Shown here: positions 1 through 14,490 of the stretch, piece by piece
Position numbering within the stretch: the first letter of the stretch is position 1
Layout: every line of letters begins with the position of its first letter
From: Dillenia suffruticosa
Taxonomy: Eukaryota > Streptophyta > Magnoliopsida > Dilleniales > Dilleniaceae
Reading direction: 5' to 3'
Length of the DNA stretch: 64,000 bases
Assembly: GCA_033439265.1 (NCBI GenBank)
Contig: JAVTVX010000024.1
Coordinates: forward strand, 10,399,001 to 10,463,000
Notes under the pieces: generated by a model
What the model was told of the DNA's origin: nothing
Databases searched by the model: none
The model's input: the letters and a program-made list of their open reading frames with translations, nothing else
Program-made: the position numbers and the translations under genes

Positions 1-789
1 AGCACCTTAAAAGAAGAAGCCACACGCGCCACCCTCTCGCCCAACCCGCACCTGACCTGCCCGCCTGCACCCGCCCACCCTCCTGCCGGACCCGCTTGCC
101 TCTTGCTTTAATATGTTGAAAATGCCTAGAAAATACCTTCAAAATTGTCTCCGCCTTGCATCGAGCCGGCAACACGTGAAAGATTGCGAGCAATAAAACC
201 ACCGGACCAAAGTTAACTATATATCCATATTCTTTTTTTTATTTATCATCTTTATTTCATATTTTTTATTAATAATAAAATAATATAGAATTATAATTTA
301 TTATAAAATAATGAAATAATAAAATTTAAGCTTAATATAAAATAATAAAAAATTTTTAAAAATAAAATAATATTATTCTACAAAATAAAAATAAAAATTA
401 TTAAAAAAATTTTAAAAAATCCTTAACTAATCCATCAGTAATTCGTCGCTAAAATTTCCGTCGGTAAATTTTTGTCATTATTCTGTTGGTAATCCGATAC
501 TAATAGCTGAATATATATATATTTTTTTCTTTAACAAATGAACGACGGATTAGCAACGAAAATTTTCCGTCACTAAAAATTTTGTCAGTAATCTGTCGCT
601 GATAGTTTAAATTTTTTTTTTCCGGTTTAGGGTCTACCGATGGATTAGCGACGGAAATATTTCCGTTGCTAATCCATCATAAATCTCTTAGAAGAGAGTT
701 CGACGGTAATCCGTTGCAAATTTGTCGCTGTTAATGATGGATTTTTATCCGTTAATAATTTTTCATCGCTGATACCGTGTTTTCTAGTA
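1..789. mobile_element. CACTA-like non-autonomous DNA transposon, copy A (right part)
   Basis: The left end lies outside the window. Positions 430-780 are packed with short motifs of the form TCCGTCGCTAAT and its complement, the subterminal repeat style of plant CACTA elements. Positions 1-115 are a GC-rich, proline-codon-like stretch followed by AAAATGCCT. The same order (GC-rich block, AAAATGCCT, AT-rich block) recurs at 9855-10030 and 57140-57220, so this is one family. The right end is probably at 787-789, where the complement reads TACTAGAAAACACGG, close to the termini of the other copies. It abuts LRR coding sequence, so the element probably inserted into that gene. I saw no transposase. 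Confidence 0.6.
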
Positions 790-1478
790 ACGGAAGGCTA
801 ACCATCGTTGATGTGTTAAAAAACAACTTCCACGGCATTCCAAGTTCTTTGGGATTCATGCCATCTCTTAAATCTATACATATTCACAATAACAGGTTTT
901 ATGGGAAACTTCCAAAGTCTATAAAAAGTTGACAAATTTGCATACTCTCGATCTTGGTCAGAATGCATTCTATGGTGTCATCCCCTATGGGATAGGTGAA
1001 AGCTTGGCTTCAGTAAGATGTCTCGTATCAAATCATTTTTCTAGTGAAATTCAAGAAGTATTAACAAGCTTGATTGGTCTTCAAAAAGTTAAACTTGTGC
1101 AGGAACAGTTTGGGAAGAAAGATACCAGAAAAGATTGGAAACTTGAAGCTATTGGAATCACTTGATTTGTCTAGAAATGAGCTTGCAGGTCCAATTCCTA
1201 CAAGCTTGTCCACATTGAACTTGAGTCAATTGAAGTCACACAATGATTTATCAGGAAGAATACCATCAGGGAATCAACTCCAAACTTTCGATGATCCATC
1301 AGTCTATCTTGGTAACAGTAAGCTTTGAGGATATCCACTCAAGAGTTCTTCAAAAGACAAACCATCAAGTAATGACGTTCATGAAGATGTCAATGAAAAT
1401 AGAGGCGAAGATGTTTTTGATGATTAATGGATATTCACCGCTGTCAAGAAGATGAAGTTCATGTTGGAAATGGGTATG
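790..1478 (+). pseudogene. LRR receptor-like protein, 3' fragment, broken
   Basis: Reading forward gives leucine-rich-repeat protein: NNFHGIPSSLGFMPSLKSIH, then LHTLDLGQNAFYGVIP, then [16 protein letters not shown], then [14 protein letters not shown] and [12 protein letters not shown]. This order is typical of the C-terminal end of plant EIX/Cf-type receptor-like proteins: last repeats, the [11 protein letters not shown] motif, then the C-terminal cap. It is broken. The frame shifts near 925 and 1075-1100. Several repeats seem lost between the two frames. The Cys codon expected after NSKL is TGA (1326-1328). The sequence beyond it still reads as GYPL and an acidic stretch, with another stop where the Trp-rich juxtamembrane part should begin. 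The 5' part is absent, replaced by the CACTA-like element. Known members are cell-surface immune or developmental receptors; this copy cannot make one. Confidence 0.75.
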
Positions 1479-2356
1479 CATAAACAAACTGCATTATGTA
1501 GCAAATATGAAGAAAATAAAAGATAAAAGATGAAGCAACGTAGAATTAGTTCTCTTAGAAAATGATCTTAAGGACTCCCTCTTTAAATTTTTACTCTCAA
1601 TTTGATTTACCGAAGTTTCTATTTTGGGGGAAGCACATTCTTGTTTATTTAAGTGTATAAAATTTTTAACATTGTTTTGAATAAGCCTTTCAGGTTTCTC
1701 TTAATTGTTAAAATCTTTTTTTCTTTTCCCGTGAAAAGGACTAAAAGGCCAATATAAAAATTTTGGTATCCAAAAAAATATAAACAATTTCAAAAAAAAA
1801 AAAAAAAAGTCATCCGATAATTTCTCAATATATACTTACAACTTCTCTTTTTCAATATATATAATATTTATTCAAATTCACCTTTTTAAATTTCTTATCT
1901 TTTTCTCTTCATTTATTTTTTTATTAAGTTTATTTGTGATTTTGCACGCATCACGTTCATGATTCCCTTATAGCTGCAAAACGGAACAAGGTTGGTGGTC
2001 TACCAATTGAGAGCAAGTTTTCCCAGAAAACCTATAGCCCTATAAGTTACATTGTAATTAGTACAAACAGAAGGCCAGAACAGAATTCACGTACAAGGAT
2101 TATAATTTACAGCAGATAGAAGCTATCTGGTGAAAAAGAAACATCAAATGAAGAACATAAGCCAGAAATGTAGGAAAAAGACAATGAACCTCTTGTGCAA
2201 GACATTAGAGAGAAGATTTGTTCAAATACAAACGTGTTGGAGCAGTTCGTGAAAAATATAGTAGAATTTCAACCTGCAGAGGCAAGAATTCAAGCATGAC
2301 TGAGAGTAGTTACGACATTGTTTACCAGCTTGAGACATGAGCAACCACACGAAGCA
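1479..2356. other. Gene-free stretch downstream of FKF1
   Basis: AT-rich sequence with an A-run near 1792-1808. The part nearest 2356 is likely the FKF1 3' untranslated region. On the minus strand an AATAAAT-like signal can be read around 1910-1920, but I cannot place the poly(A) site. No other coding sequence was seen. Confidence 0.5.
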
Positions 2357-6289
<3,933 letters not shown>

Positions 6290-6316
6290 TTACGAGAGCG
6301 CCATCGTGTTTATCCG

Positions 6317-6332
6317 GGTAATATAATTAAAG
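6317..6332 (-). promoter_or_regulatory. FKF1: Possible FKF1 TATA region
   Basis: On the minus strand TTTAATTATATTACCC lies about 150 bases upstream of the ATG. It is followed by GGATAAAC, which holds a GATAA I-box core of light-regulated promoters. A CT/GA-rich leader (6175-6215) sits between it and the start codon. The assignment rests on position and composition only. Confidence 0.3.
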
Positions 6333-6349
6333 GGATAATGACATGATGT

Positions 6350-6355
6350 CACGTG
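6350..6355. promoter_or_regulatory. FKF1: G-box CACGTG in the FKF1 proximal promoter
   Basis: A perfect palindromic CACGTG in context GTCACGTGAT, 178 bases upstream of the FKF1 ATG. G-boxes bind bHLH/bZIP factors such as PIFs and HY5 and are common in light- and clock-controlled plant promoters. A single 6-mer can occur by chance; the nearby GATAA core and the gene's known control make it credible. Confidence 0.5.
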
Positions 6356-6592
6356 ATTACAAGTTCGGTGAAGTCACTTTCTAATTATAGCTACTTTGAA
6401 TTTAAATTAAAAAAAAAAAAAAGAATTTTATGAAAATAATCTGTGAAACCTTGAATTAATTGTAATGTCATTATCGATCACACATTTTGTAACTTAAGAC
6501 TTGAATTTATAGTAGTTGAGATAATTAATTTGTGAAATTATATGATTTTATATTAAAATACATTTCAGGATTTTTGTTAATATTAAAAATTT

Positions 6593-6595
<3 letters not shown>

Positions 6596-6622
<27 letters not shown>
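6596..6622. repeat. AT dinucleotide microsatellite
   Basis: About 13 uninterrupted AT units in the FKF1 upstream region, likely polymorphic in length. No further function is implied. Confidence 0.9.
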
Positions 6623-6623
<1 letters not shown>

Positions 6624-7252
6624 CTAATATTATGGATAAATGAAATAAATGATTAAGAAAAAGAAAAAAGATTAAAAAAAAAGAAGAATGAACTTTTTTA
6701 ATCATAAAATCAAAATTTATTATTGAAAGTCAATAAAATTACAAAAAAATTTTAAAAATAGAAGCAAAAATTGAGAACCACCGACAATTCTCTATCTACA
6801 CCTAATTCCAAAGAGAGATATTATTAACTTGCTAAGTAAATGAGTATTTTTTTTATCATCTCTTTTTTATTGCAAGACATAAAAATAAGTAAAATTTATA
6901 ATCTAACATTTTAAATGAGTAATTTCAATTTATTAAGTAAAAAAAATTATAATGATAAATATTATAATAATAATAATAATGTATGCACATCGCTTATTAA
7001 ATATGAGTATACATAGCAATTCCTGGATTACTCACCATCTAAGAATACAAAAATTTGGTGGCTCATTTTTAAATAGATTATCGAATTTTTTTAAAAATAG
7101 AAACCGGGCTTTGCTTTGTTGAATTTGTTTTGTTGAAGGTAAATGACACCGGTGGTTGATGGAATTTCTTTTTTGTGGCAAATAATGTAAATTTAGGGAA
7201 GAGAATGGTGTAGGGTGGGAAAAGGTGAAGTCCACGTCGGTGAAGTGGTCAA

Positions 7253-7258
7253 CACGTG
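7253..7258. promoter_or_regulatory. FKF1: Distal G-box CACGTG
   Basis: A perfect CACGTG (AACACGTGTC) 22 bases before the first evening element. Together with the ACGT cores CCACGTCG (about 7232) and CCACGTCATC (about 7321), it makes this GC-richer island look like a distal regulatory module of FKF1, about 1.1 kb from its ATG. The link to FKF1 is by distance and theme only. Confidence 0.4.
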
Positions 7259-7279
7259 TCAGAGGGATATTTTCAAATT

Positions 7280-7638
7280 AAAATATCTGAGGAAACTTAG
7301 GCAGGCCACTGCAGAGATGCCACGTCATCGATCTTTCCGAAGTTTCCGAAGATATTTTGCCGTCGTGATGTGGCGGGAATCCTCCGCCCGCAGTAAAACC
7401 GCCAATGCCCCGGCTCTTACCATCCCCCGACCCCGGAAATCAAATAGGTAGAGATTGCTTCGAGGGGTGGATTATACTCCTTTCCCACTCTTTTGTCTCT
7501 CTCATCACAAACTAAGCCTCTCTCACCTTTCTTTTCTCCTTTCCATCTTCTTTAGGATTATATGGTGCATCATTTAAATATCTTGTATAAATTTTAATTA
7601 CTGATGAAATAAAAGTAGTACTTTACATAAAAATATCT
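7280..7638. promoter_or_regulatory. FKF1: Cluster of three perfect evening elements
   Basis: AAAATATCT occurs at 7280-7288 (plus), as its complement AGATATTTT at 7350-7358, and again at 7630-7638 (plus). A core AAATATCT lies at about 7577-7584. This 9-mer is the binding site of CCA1/LHY/RVE clock proteins and drives evening-phase expression, which is the known phase of FKF1. In AT-rich DNA a few copies are expected by chance over the whole 64 kb (one more is near 11150), so three in 360 bases is enriched. The sites lie 1.1-1.5 kb upstream of the ATG. Confidence 0.55.
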
Positions 7639-8311
7639 CTTATTAATATATTTTATTGTTTAAATTAAATAAAACCCTAAAAGATTGATGATGGATTCCA
7701 CTCTTAAAAATTGAAAATATGAATGTCCAAATTATTTTATACAAACTCATCAAATTTTCATGATTGAAGGACAAATATCAGTCTATAATGTTATGTCTTA
7801 CCCTTATCAATGATTAAATATGAGATATTAATAATAATGAAATAGAGAATTTTATGCGTAACGACCTCACCCACGAGCGCACAAAAATGTACGACATCAT
7901 AAAAATGAGATTAAAAAATTTAAAACTTTTTTACATGAATGACAATGGTCTCATAAAACATGTTATTATAACCGACGGTTAATCGATTTAATGAAATATA
8001 ATATTAAAATTTTTAATTAAGATTTCGTATTTAACTTTTTTAGAAAAAAAAAAAAAAACTATATTAAGACGATATTCTCTATAAATGGACCACTACAAGT
8101 CCCAAATCATATTAATCAAAATATAATTCTGAATATAGATCGATCCAATACTAATAAAAAAAAAGAAAGAAACATGCCATAAGAGTCGCTAAACATGTCA
8201 TTGTTATAAAATCTAATAACTCAACGTACTTCAGTCTCTTAGATACACATTCTCTCCCTCGCTCCCTCTCCCTCGACATACTAAATATATCTCGATTCTG
8301 ATTTCGAAACC

Positions 8312-8578
8312 ATGAATCAGTCAATAATTTTGGAATCGCTGACCACAGTTAGATTCTGGTCTCATCTGATGCGAACCATAGCCTGTCTAGTTGGTTGCAA
8401 CTATTTATATTACCCCAACTTTAAAAAGATAAAGATACATGTGTCAAAAAAGAGTTTATTAACAACAGCCACCACCACCACTAATGTCAATGTTTTAAAG
8501 AACGACAGTAGAAAGAAGACGAAGTGCTCGAAGTTCTTCAATCAAGAGCCAATTGTTGAGCCACAAGGAGACAAATAG
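8312..8578 (+). CDS. Small ORF, 88 residues, unknown
   Basis: Starts MNQSIILESL with ATG in context GAAACCATGAAT. It is preceded by a CT-rich stretch (8235-8276) that resembles a plant 5' leader. The N-terminal half is moderately hydrophobic (VRFWSHLMRTIACLVGCNYLYY), the middle is Thr-rich and the C-terminal part basic. I do not recognise a family. It could be a chance frame or the first exon of a larger gene. Downstream, 8587-8765 is open but unlike known proteins. Confidence 0.2.
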   Translation: MNQSIILESLTTVRFWSHLMRTIACLVGCNYLYYPNFKKIKIHVSKKSLLTTATTTTNVNVLKNDSRKKTKCSKFFNQEPIVEPQGDK

Positions 8579-8959
8579 ATATTCCATGGTGGTAAATGAG
8601 CCCATGAAAAATTCTGAGAATAGAGACTTCCAACCACTAGAAAGGGAACAAGTTCGTGGTTTAAGCAGTTCAAATGAAAGAAGGGGCATGGAGTTGCAGG
8701 AATTAAACTCGGGCTCTAAGGAAATCACAAGCGAGGTAGAAGTGTTTCTCTCGTATCACCATTAGGTATCAGAACCAAGTTGCACAAACCATAGAAGTAA
8801 TAGCTAATTAGAAAGATTGTGGGCAAGGATATCGTGTATAAAACAAGTAAACTGTTTTCATTATTTGTTTTTATCATACATAATTGCACAAATGAAGAAA
8901 AAAAATATATTGTTGGTATAAAAGGCTTTTTCCTAATCAAATTAAATAGAAGACTAAAA

Positions 8960-9645
8960 AAAAATGATTAGGATTATCAGTGGTGGTCCTTGGATAGTTA
9001 TAGGTCAGTATCTTTGAGTAAAGCAGTGGACCAGGGTTCAAGTAGTCAATGGTGTCTCAACATGTACTCTGAGTTTGATTCGCCTCCTTGAATTACGCAT
9101 GAAATATTTTAATGACAGTCTAATAGGCAAGCAATTATATGGTGATAAGAGATTTTTGGTAGCTAATTGAGTATGAGAGACTGTTCTGAATCTATTTTTC
9201 AACTGCGGAGAATTTGGTCACCACTTTGAGTGGTAGTAATTTTATTCTTGTTAGTGAAGGGCACTTGGGCAGAGGGGATGAAGAAAATCTATATAGATTG
9301 GGCGCCGAAAGCTTTGACCCCTTGATGGTAGCCACAGGAACTCTAAATGGGGATGAAGGTGGAATCCTAGGTCTGGAAGCCCATTAGAAAGTGACACATG
9401 GAGGGAGGCTAGGAAGGTGTTAAATGAATTAGAAAATTGTATTTCATCAAGTATTACCAACTCAGTCAATGGGAAGTCTGATCCTTCCATTGTTGTAGTA
9501 GAGATGCCAAATCACAAGTTAGATGCCACACGGATGATGGAAGATGTAAAGGCTAAGAGAGGTCCAATCCAACAAAGGAAGGTGGAGGGAGACCAAAGCA
9601 AAAGGGAACAAAGGTCAGGCTGTCTCTAAACAATATGATTTGGAT
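8960..9645 (+). pseudogene. LINE (L1-type) ORF1 fragment, decayed
   Basis: The plus strand reads RIISGGPWIVIGQYL near 8970-9015, the hallmark of the DUF4283 domain of plant LINE ORF1. About 180 bases on comes FNCGEFGHHFEW (9199-9234), a damaged zinc knuckle. A charged, low-complexity tail follows to about 9630. Frames change and stops intervene, so no protein can be made. No ORF2 follows, because the CACTA-like element begins at 9673. It is a separate insertion from the LINE at 14491-20229. Confidence 0.6.
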
Positions 9646-9672
9646 GAAGGAAGCCTCAGCCCTAACGGTTAA

Positions 9673-12600
9673 CACATTAAAAAAAAAACACATTTTTGAC
9701 CACAGATTTAATGATAAAAATTAAAAAAAAAAATTCATGACTAAATTTTTTAACGACGAATTTAGCGATAAAAAATTTTTCATCGTTAAATATGCGTCGC
9801 AAAAATTTAACGACAAAAATCAGAATCCGTTTCTAAAAAAAATTTAACGACTTCCGCCCACCCATCAGCGACCCACCCAGCTGCCAGCCCAGCCCTGCTC
9901 CCTCGTGCCAACCCGCCCGCACATGAGGTACCACCAGCGCACTCGTGAGCCTGCCCTACGCCCATGTGCGCCCTCCCACGCTCGGAAGGATTCAAGCCTC
10001 ATTTTTTTTTGCAAAAAATGCCTCCACCCCATTCAAACCTGTGCATCTAAGATGATATTAAGTTATCACAATCACTATGCCACCATGTCATTTGTGAATT
10101 CTTTTTTATTTTTTTATCTTTTATTATCTTACTCTCACTTTTTTTTAATATTTAACTCACTCTCATCTTTCTTCTTCATCTAGAGATCTTTTTTTCTTTC
10201 ATTGAACTTTTCTTAGTGTATTTTTTTTTTCTTTACCTTGGGGTAATTTTTTTTCCTTTTCTATTCTTATTGAACTTTTTTTACTGTTTAAATTCGATTT
10301 TGGTTAAATTGGTGTTAAATAAAAAAATAAAATATTTTTTGAGTCAAAAAGATAAATTTGATTAACTAAGATAAAATAACAAATTATTTTTCTTACCTAT
10401 ATAAAGGAATTTAATTTGACAATTAATAATAATAACCTTTTATTAAAAAAAGAGTTAACAAAATTTATTTTGTGAATGCATTAATATTCTACAAAATTAT
10501 AAAATATTAGCATGCAAAAAGATAAAAATATGCTTTTAGAGTGTTAAGAAAAATTATAAATAAAATTTAATATTAGATTAGAAGAGATTCTGTTTTATTT
10601 TTGTAATGAACAAAATTGTTCCGAATCTTAAAATCATAAACATTATATTATTTAGTTAATTGAACGAGTTAATCAAACTTTGAATGAGTCTATCTAATTA
10701 AACTTGTCGAAAAAAATTCATAATAATTCAAATATCATATACTTCTTCATTTCATTGTTCTTAAATAAAAATTGCCAATTCATATAATTTTTTATATTAT
10801 TAACAGATAAATTGGTAAAAGTTTCAAATATTTTTTTACTAGGTGAGGCAAAAAAATAAATGATTTATGCAATTCAACAAATTGATATAGTACTAAAGTT
10901 CACACGTGATTTATCATGCAGACCTCTTTTACAATACAATGTCTAATACATATGAATGTTCAAATGGCTACATGTTTTGAAACTTAAAAGTTTTTCTATG
11001 GATACTTCTATTTCTCTATTTTATTTGCTAATACTTCAATAACAATAATAATAAAATTAAAAACATATTAAATAATAAGATAAAATTATTTTTCTTTCCT
11101 ATATTTGATTAATAAAGGAATTTAATCATGAAATTAGTCATAAATTTTAAAATATCTATATAAATTAACGATGAATTTAGCTATAAATATTTTTTGTAGT
11201 AAATTAGCGATACATTTAGTGACGAATATTTTTTGTGACTAATTAGTGAAGAATTTAGCCACGAATATTAGAATTCGTTACTAAATTTTGTGACAAATAT
11301 TTCATTTTGTGGTTAATTAGTAACGAAAAATTTTTATAACTAATTAGCGACGAAATTTACAATGAAATATTTTTGTTGCTAAATTTAGCGATGGAAATTA
11401 GTATCCATCGCTAAATTTAACGACAAAAATCAAAATCTATCACTAAATTTAACTGCGAAATTATATTTCCATTGCTAAGTTAGCGGTGGAATCTTGAATC
11501 CGTCGCTAAATCTTTTTCCTTTTATTTTTAAAATTAGCATTTTATATTTTATTTTATTATTTTATTATTTTATTAATTTATTATTCTTTTACTTTTTATT
11601 TTATTTTTTTGAAATCTTATGAATGTTTGTAAACAGATGGCCACCTCTTCGTAGCCCCAGAAACTATTGTCTGTTTGCTTGCAAGGGAAGATGGATCATT
11701 GGACGCGAATATATGATCTACTGTCTGATCGCTTGGAAACCTTGTGCAGAGTTATGATATACTGTTTTCCTTGCCAATGATGATGACGATAGAAAATGAA
11801 TGGCTAAACTTTAAAAAACGATCAAATTATTGATGAAAGAAGCAAACGGGCGGAGAAGACGAAGAACACGAAGGGTGAATTCGGCGGCAGCGGATGATGA
11901 ACAATTATTTGTTAAAATTATTTGAATTATTTATTATTGAAAATTATCAATTTTGTGAGAATTATAATATTCAGTATATATTCAACTTGATTACGTTATT
12001 TAGAAAGCGTAAAAAAGAGAGACACGATTAAAAATATTTAATAATAGATTGTAAAAGTAATTGAGCTATGAAATTAGCCACAAATTTTGAAATGCTTATA
12101 TAAATTAGTGACGAATTTAACTACAAATATTTTTCTGTAACAAATTAGCAACGAATTTGATCACGAAAATGTTTTGTAACAGATTAGTGACGAATTTGGT
12201 GACTAATATTAGAGTTCGTGCTAAATTTTGTGATAAATATTTTTTTTCATGGCTAATTAACAACGAATTTAGCAATAGAATATTTTTGTAGTTAATTAGC
12301 GACGAAATTTTTTCGTCGCTAAATTCAACGATGAAATTTTTCATGAAATTTTTTTGTCGCTAAATTTAATGACGAAAAAATTTAGCGATGAAAAGAGTAT
12401 TCTTCACTAAATTTAGCCATGAATACTCGATTCGTTGCTAAATTTATCCACTAAATTTCTATTTGTTGCTCATTAGTGACAAATTTTGTAACAAAAATAT
12501 TTTCGTTGCCAATTAGTGACGAATTTAGTGATGAATAAATTATTTGTCGCTAATTTGTCCATGAGTACTCTTTTTGTCACAAATTTCATCGCTAAGGAGC

Positions 12601-12682
12601 GATGAAACTCTTTTTCGTCACTTAATTTGTCGCAAAATAGCAATAAATTTTTTCGTTGCTCAAATTTTGTTTTTTGGTAGCG
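9673..12682. mobile_element. CACTA-like non-autonomous DNA transposon, copy B
   Basis: The left end CACATTAAAAAAAAAACACA, followed by a sentence-like match to copy C (GACCACAGATTTAATGA against AACCACAAATTTAATGA), fixes the start. The right end is near 12682, where the complement reads CGCTACCAAAAAACA. Dense subterminal motifs (TTAGCGACGAA and complement) fill 9720-9850, 11130-11520 and 12070-12670. A GC-rich block at 9855-9990 plus AAAATGCCTCCACC links it to copies A and C. I see no clear 3-bp target duplication, so it is probably old or has a damaged end. No transposase was found; 10180-11130 and 11520-12060 are AT-rich filler. Confidence 0.6.
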
Positions 12683-13095
12683 ACATATTAAGATTAATTC
12701 AAAGATCTTAAGATACGCTAACTAAAAGAATACAACCCTCTAGCTTAAAACATGCGTAGAAGACGATGCACCTTGCTTAATCAAGAGTAAAGAGCTGCTG
12801 AATAGAAAGAGAAAAGAAAAGAATGAAATATTAAGGATTGAGTAGTAAATCAAATTTGGTGGATCCTCAACATACGACTCACCGTACTGATTTTCCTGAA
12901 ACCCAAACTGATGAGTATGTGGTTGGGATCCTTCAAGACATTTGGATTGTGAACAAAAAAAGTTGATACAATTTTTGTGACACTTTTCTAAATCTAGAAT
13001 ACCTAATTGTTGAAAGAGATAAGTGATTCTAATCTGTTTAAAATTATAAAATTCTTGCAAGTGAAAATTTGATTTTGTTAGTTTGTTTTAATACA
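12683..13095 (+). repeat. copia 5' LTR, terminal part
   Basis: This matches the last 300 bases of the LTR that ends near 31004, including ACACTTTTCTAAATCTAGAA against a close variant there. The 5' side is missing, apparently removed or displaced where the CACTA-like element ends at 12682. It is followed directly by a tRNA-type primer-binding site. Confidence 0.6.
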
Positions 13096-13097
13096 CT

Positions 13098-13110
13098 TTG
13101 GTATCAGAAC
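13098..13110 (+). other. Primer-binding site (initiator Met tRNA type)
   Basis: TTGGTATCAGAAC, close to the TGGTATCAGAGC complementary to the 3' end of plant initiator methionine tRNA, placed three bases after the LTR end. It sets the start of the internal region of the copia fossil. Confidence 0.6.
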
Positions 13111-14477
13111 ATGATTGGGTATTTCCTGCCTCTCTTTGGATATTAAAAAATATGGAAAATGCCATGAATATTATTTATGGTGTATTAATGGCAACTTGGA
13201 ATATATTTAACGAAATGCTCTCGATTTTACATAGTAGCATACTTATTACATGAGAATCAAATTTGTAAAAGTTGGCATGTATGCATAGAATGCATTATGA
13301 GATTTTTCAAACTCTAACCGAAATTTTATGTATCGTATCTTTTAGAATACTGTATTTCGTGACATCATTTTTATATAGTTAGAATACTTTTGAAAAATAT
13401 TTTTCAACCATATAAAGAACACAAAAAATGATTAAAAGTTAAGATAGATATAACCATTTAAAATTAGGACTGAATTATAAAAAATCCTGGAATTAGGGAA
13501 GAAGATGAACAGTGCCCTTTAATCATTCCCACTTTGATTGAGGAGTGTGAAGCCTAAACCCAAAGTTAAAGGTGTTTGATTAAAAAAATGAGACCACCAC
13601 TAAACTAAAAAATATCAAAAAGGGGGATAGTCAAAATTTGGTGGCCGTCCGCCGAAGGAAGGTCGCACGTGTGTCTCGCGCCAGCCGTGGTCTTAAGTAA
13701 GCTATTTTTTATTTATTTTTGGCACAACCACCCACGACAGTGCATAGGGGTACATACCATGTTTATTCCCATCATAAATTTTACAAAAATAATTCTTAAA
13801 TCTTTGCCCTTTCTTTGTGAATTTTAATTTATTTTTCGAAATCAAAAAATAATTTTTATCTATTTTTAAACTTAAAAAATTATTTAAAATTAAAGAAAAA
13901 TTATTTTCTGTACTATTTTGAAATTTTTGTATGTGTTGGGAAAATTATTTTCTTAATTTTAACTACCCAAATGAAAATTGTTTACACCCTTTTTGATTTT
14001 TATGCTCATTTTTATGTATAAATTTTTTTCAACATAAAATTAATTAGTAAATTATTTGAAATTAGTATCTTTGAATTTCTTGTATAATATTATGATTGGT
14101 TGTGTGCCCAATCTAATATTATTCTCATTTTTTAGGGAGATGGTGATAATTGAATGTATTTTTCTAGGCCTCTGGGGAGAGTTAGATATTTGAGAAATTC
14201 AAAACAAATGATAAAATTGGATCAAATGTTGACTTATAAGATAAACACATCTTATACTTTGCTAGATCATTTTGTAATTATGGAAAAGAAATGCTTGGAA
14301 CTACTTCATCTAGCCCATACTTTTGGCAGGATGATATGTACATATTGAGAAATTTCCTACCTCCTTGCTGGGATAATGTGATTGATGAATTGATTGTCAA
14401 AAATGGACATATAATTCTTGACGATATGAGACCAATATTAATAGAAATGTGGGATGTCAAAACAATATAGGGACACA
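13111..14477. other. copia leader region, content unclear
   Basis: AT-rich sequence between the primer-binding site and the LINE insertion; it resumes at 20243-20820 after the LINE. A moderately coding-like stretch at about 14270-14455 (FWQDDMYILRNFLPP in one frame) does not match a family I recognise. The leader is long for copia, so other insertions may hide here. Confidence 0.35.
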
Positions 14478-14490
14478 AATAAAGAAAAGA
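14478..14490 (+). repeat. LINE target-site duplication, left copy
   Basis: AATAAAGAAAAGA, identical to 20230-20242. The two copies bound the LINE exactly, and the sequence is A-rich as expected for L1 endonuclease targets. Confidence 0.75.

Larger units (their letters stand above)
6356..8229. other. FKF1 upstream region, no gene seen
   Basis: Mostly AT-rich sequence that separates the FKF1 proximal promoter from a more GC-rich island at about 7200-7450. The island carries CCACGTC, CACGTG, GCCACGTCATC and the evening elements listed separately. Short frames across the island do not resemble proteins I know. 7450-8229 is AT-rich with an A-run near 8046-8060. Confidence 0.5.

Noticed and set aside
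1074-1328. A short but functional LRR protein
   Set aside because: It lacks a signal peptide, N-terminal cap and most repeats, and the flanking frames continue the same protein on both sides. It is a piece of a broken gene.
8755-8785. GGTATCAGAACC near 8767 as a second primer-binding site
   Set aside because: No LTR end of recognisable type precedes it and no element follows, so I treat it as chance.
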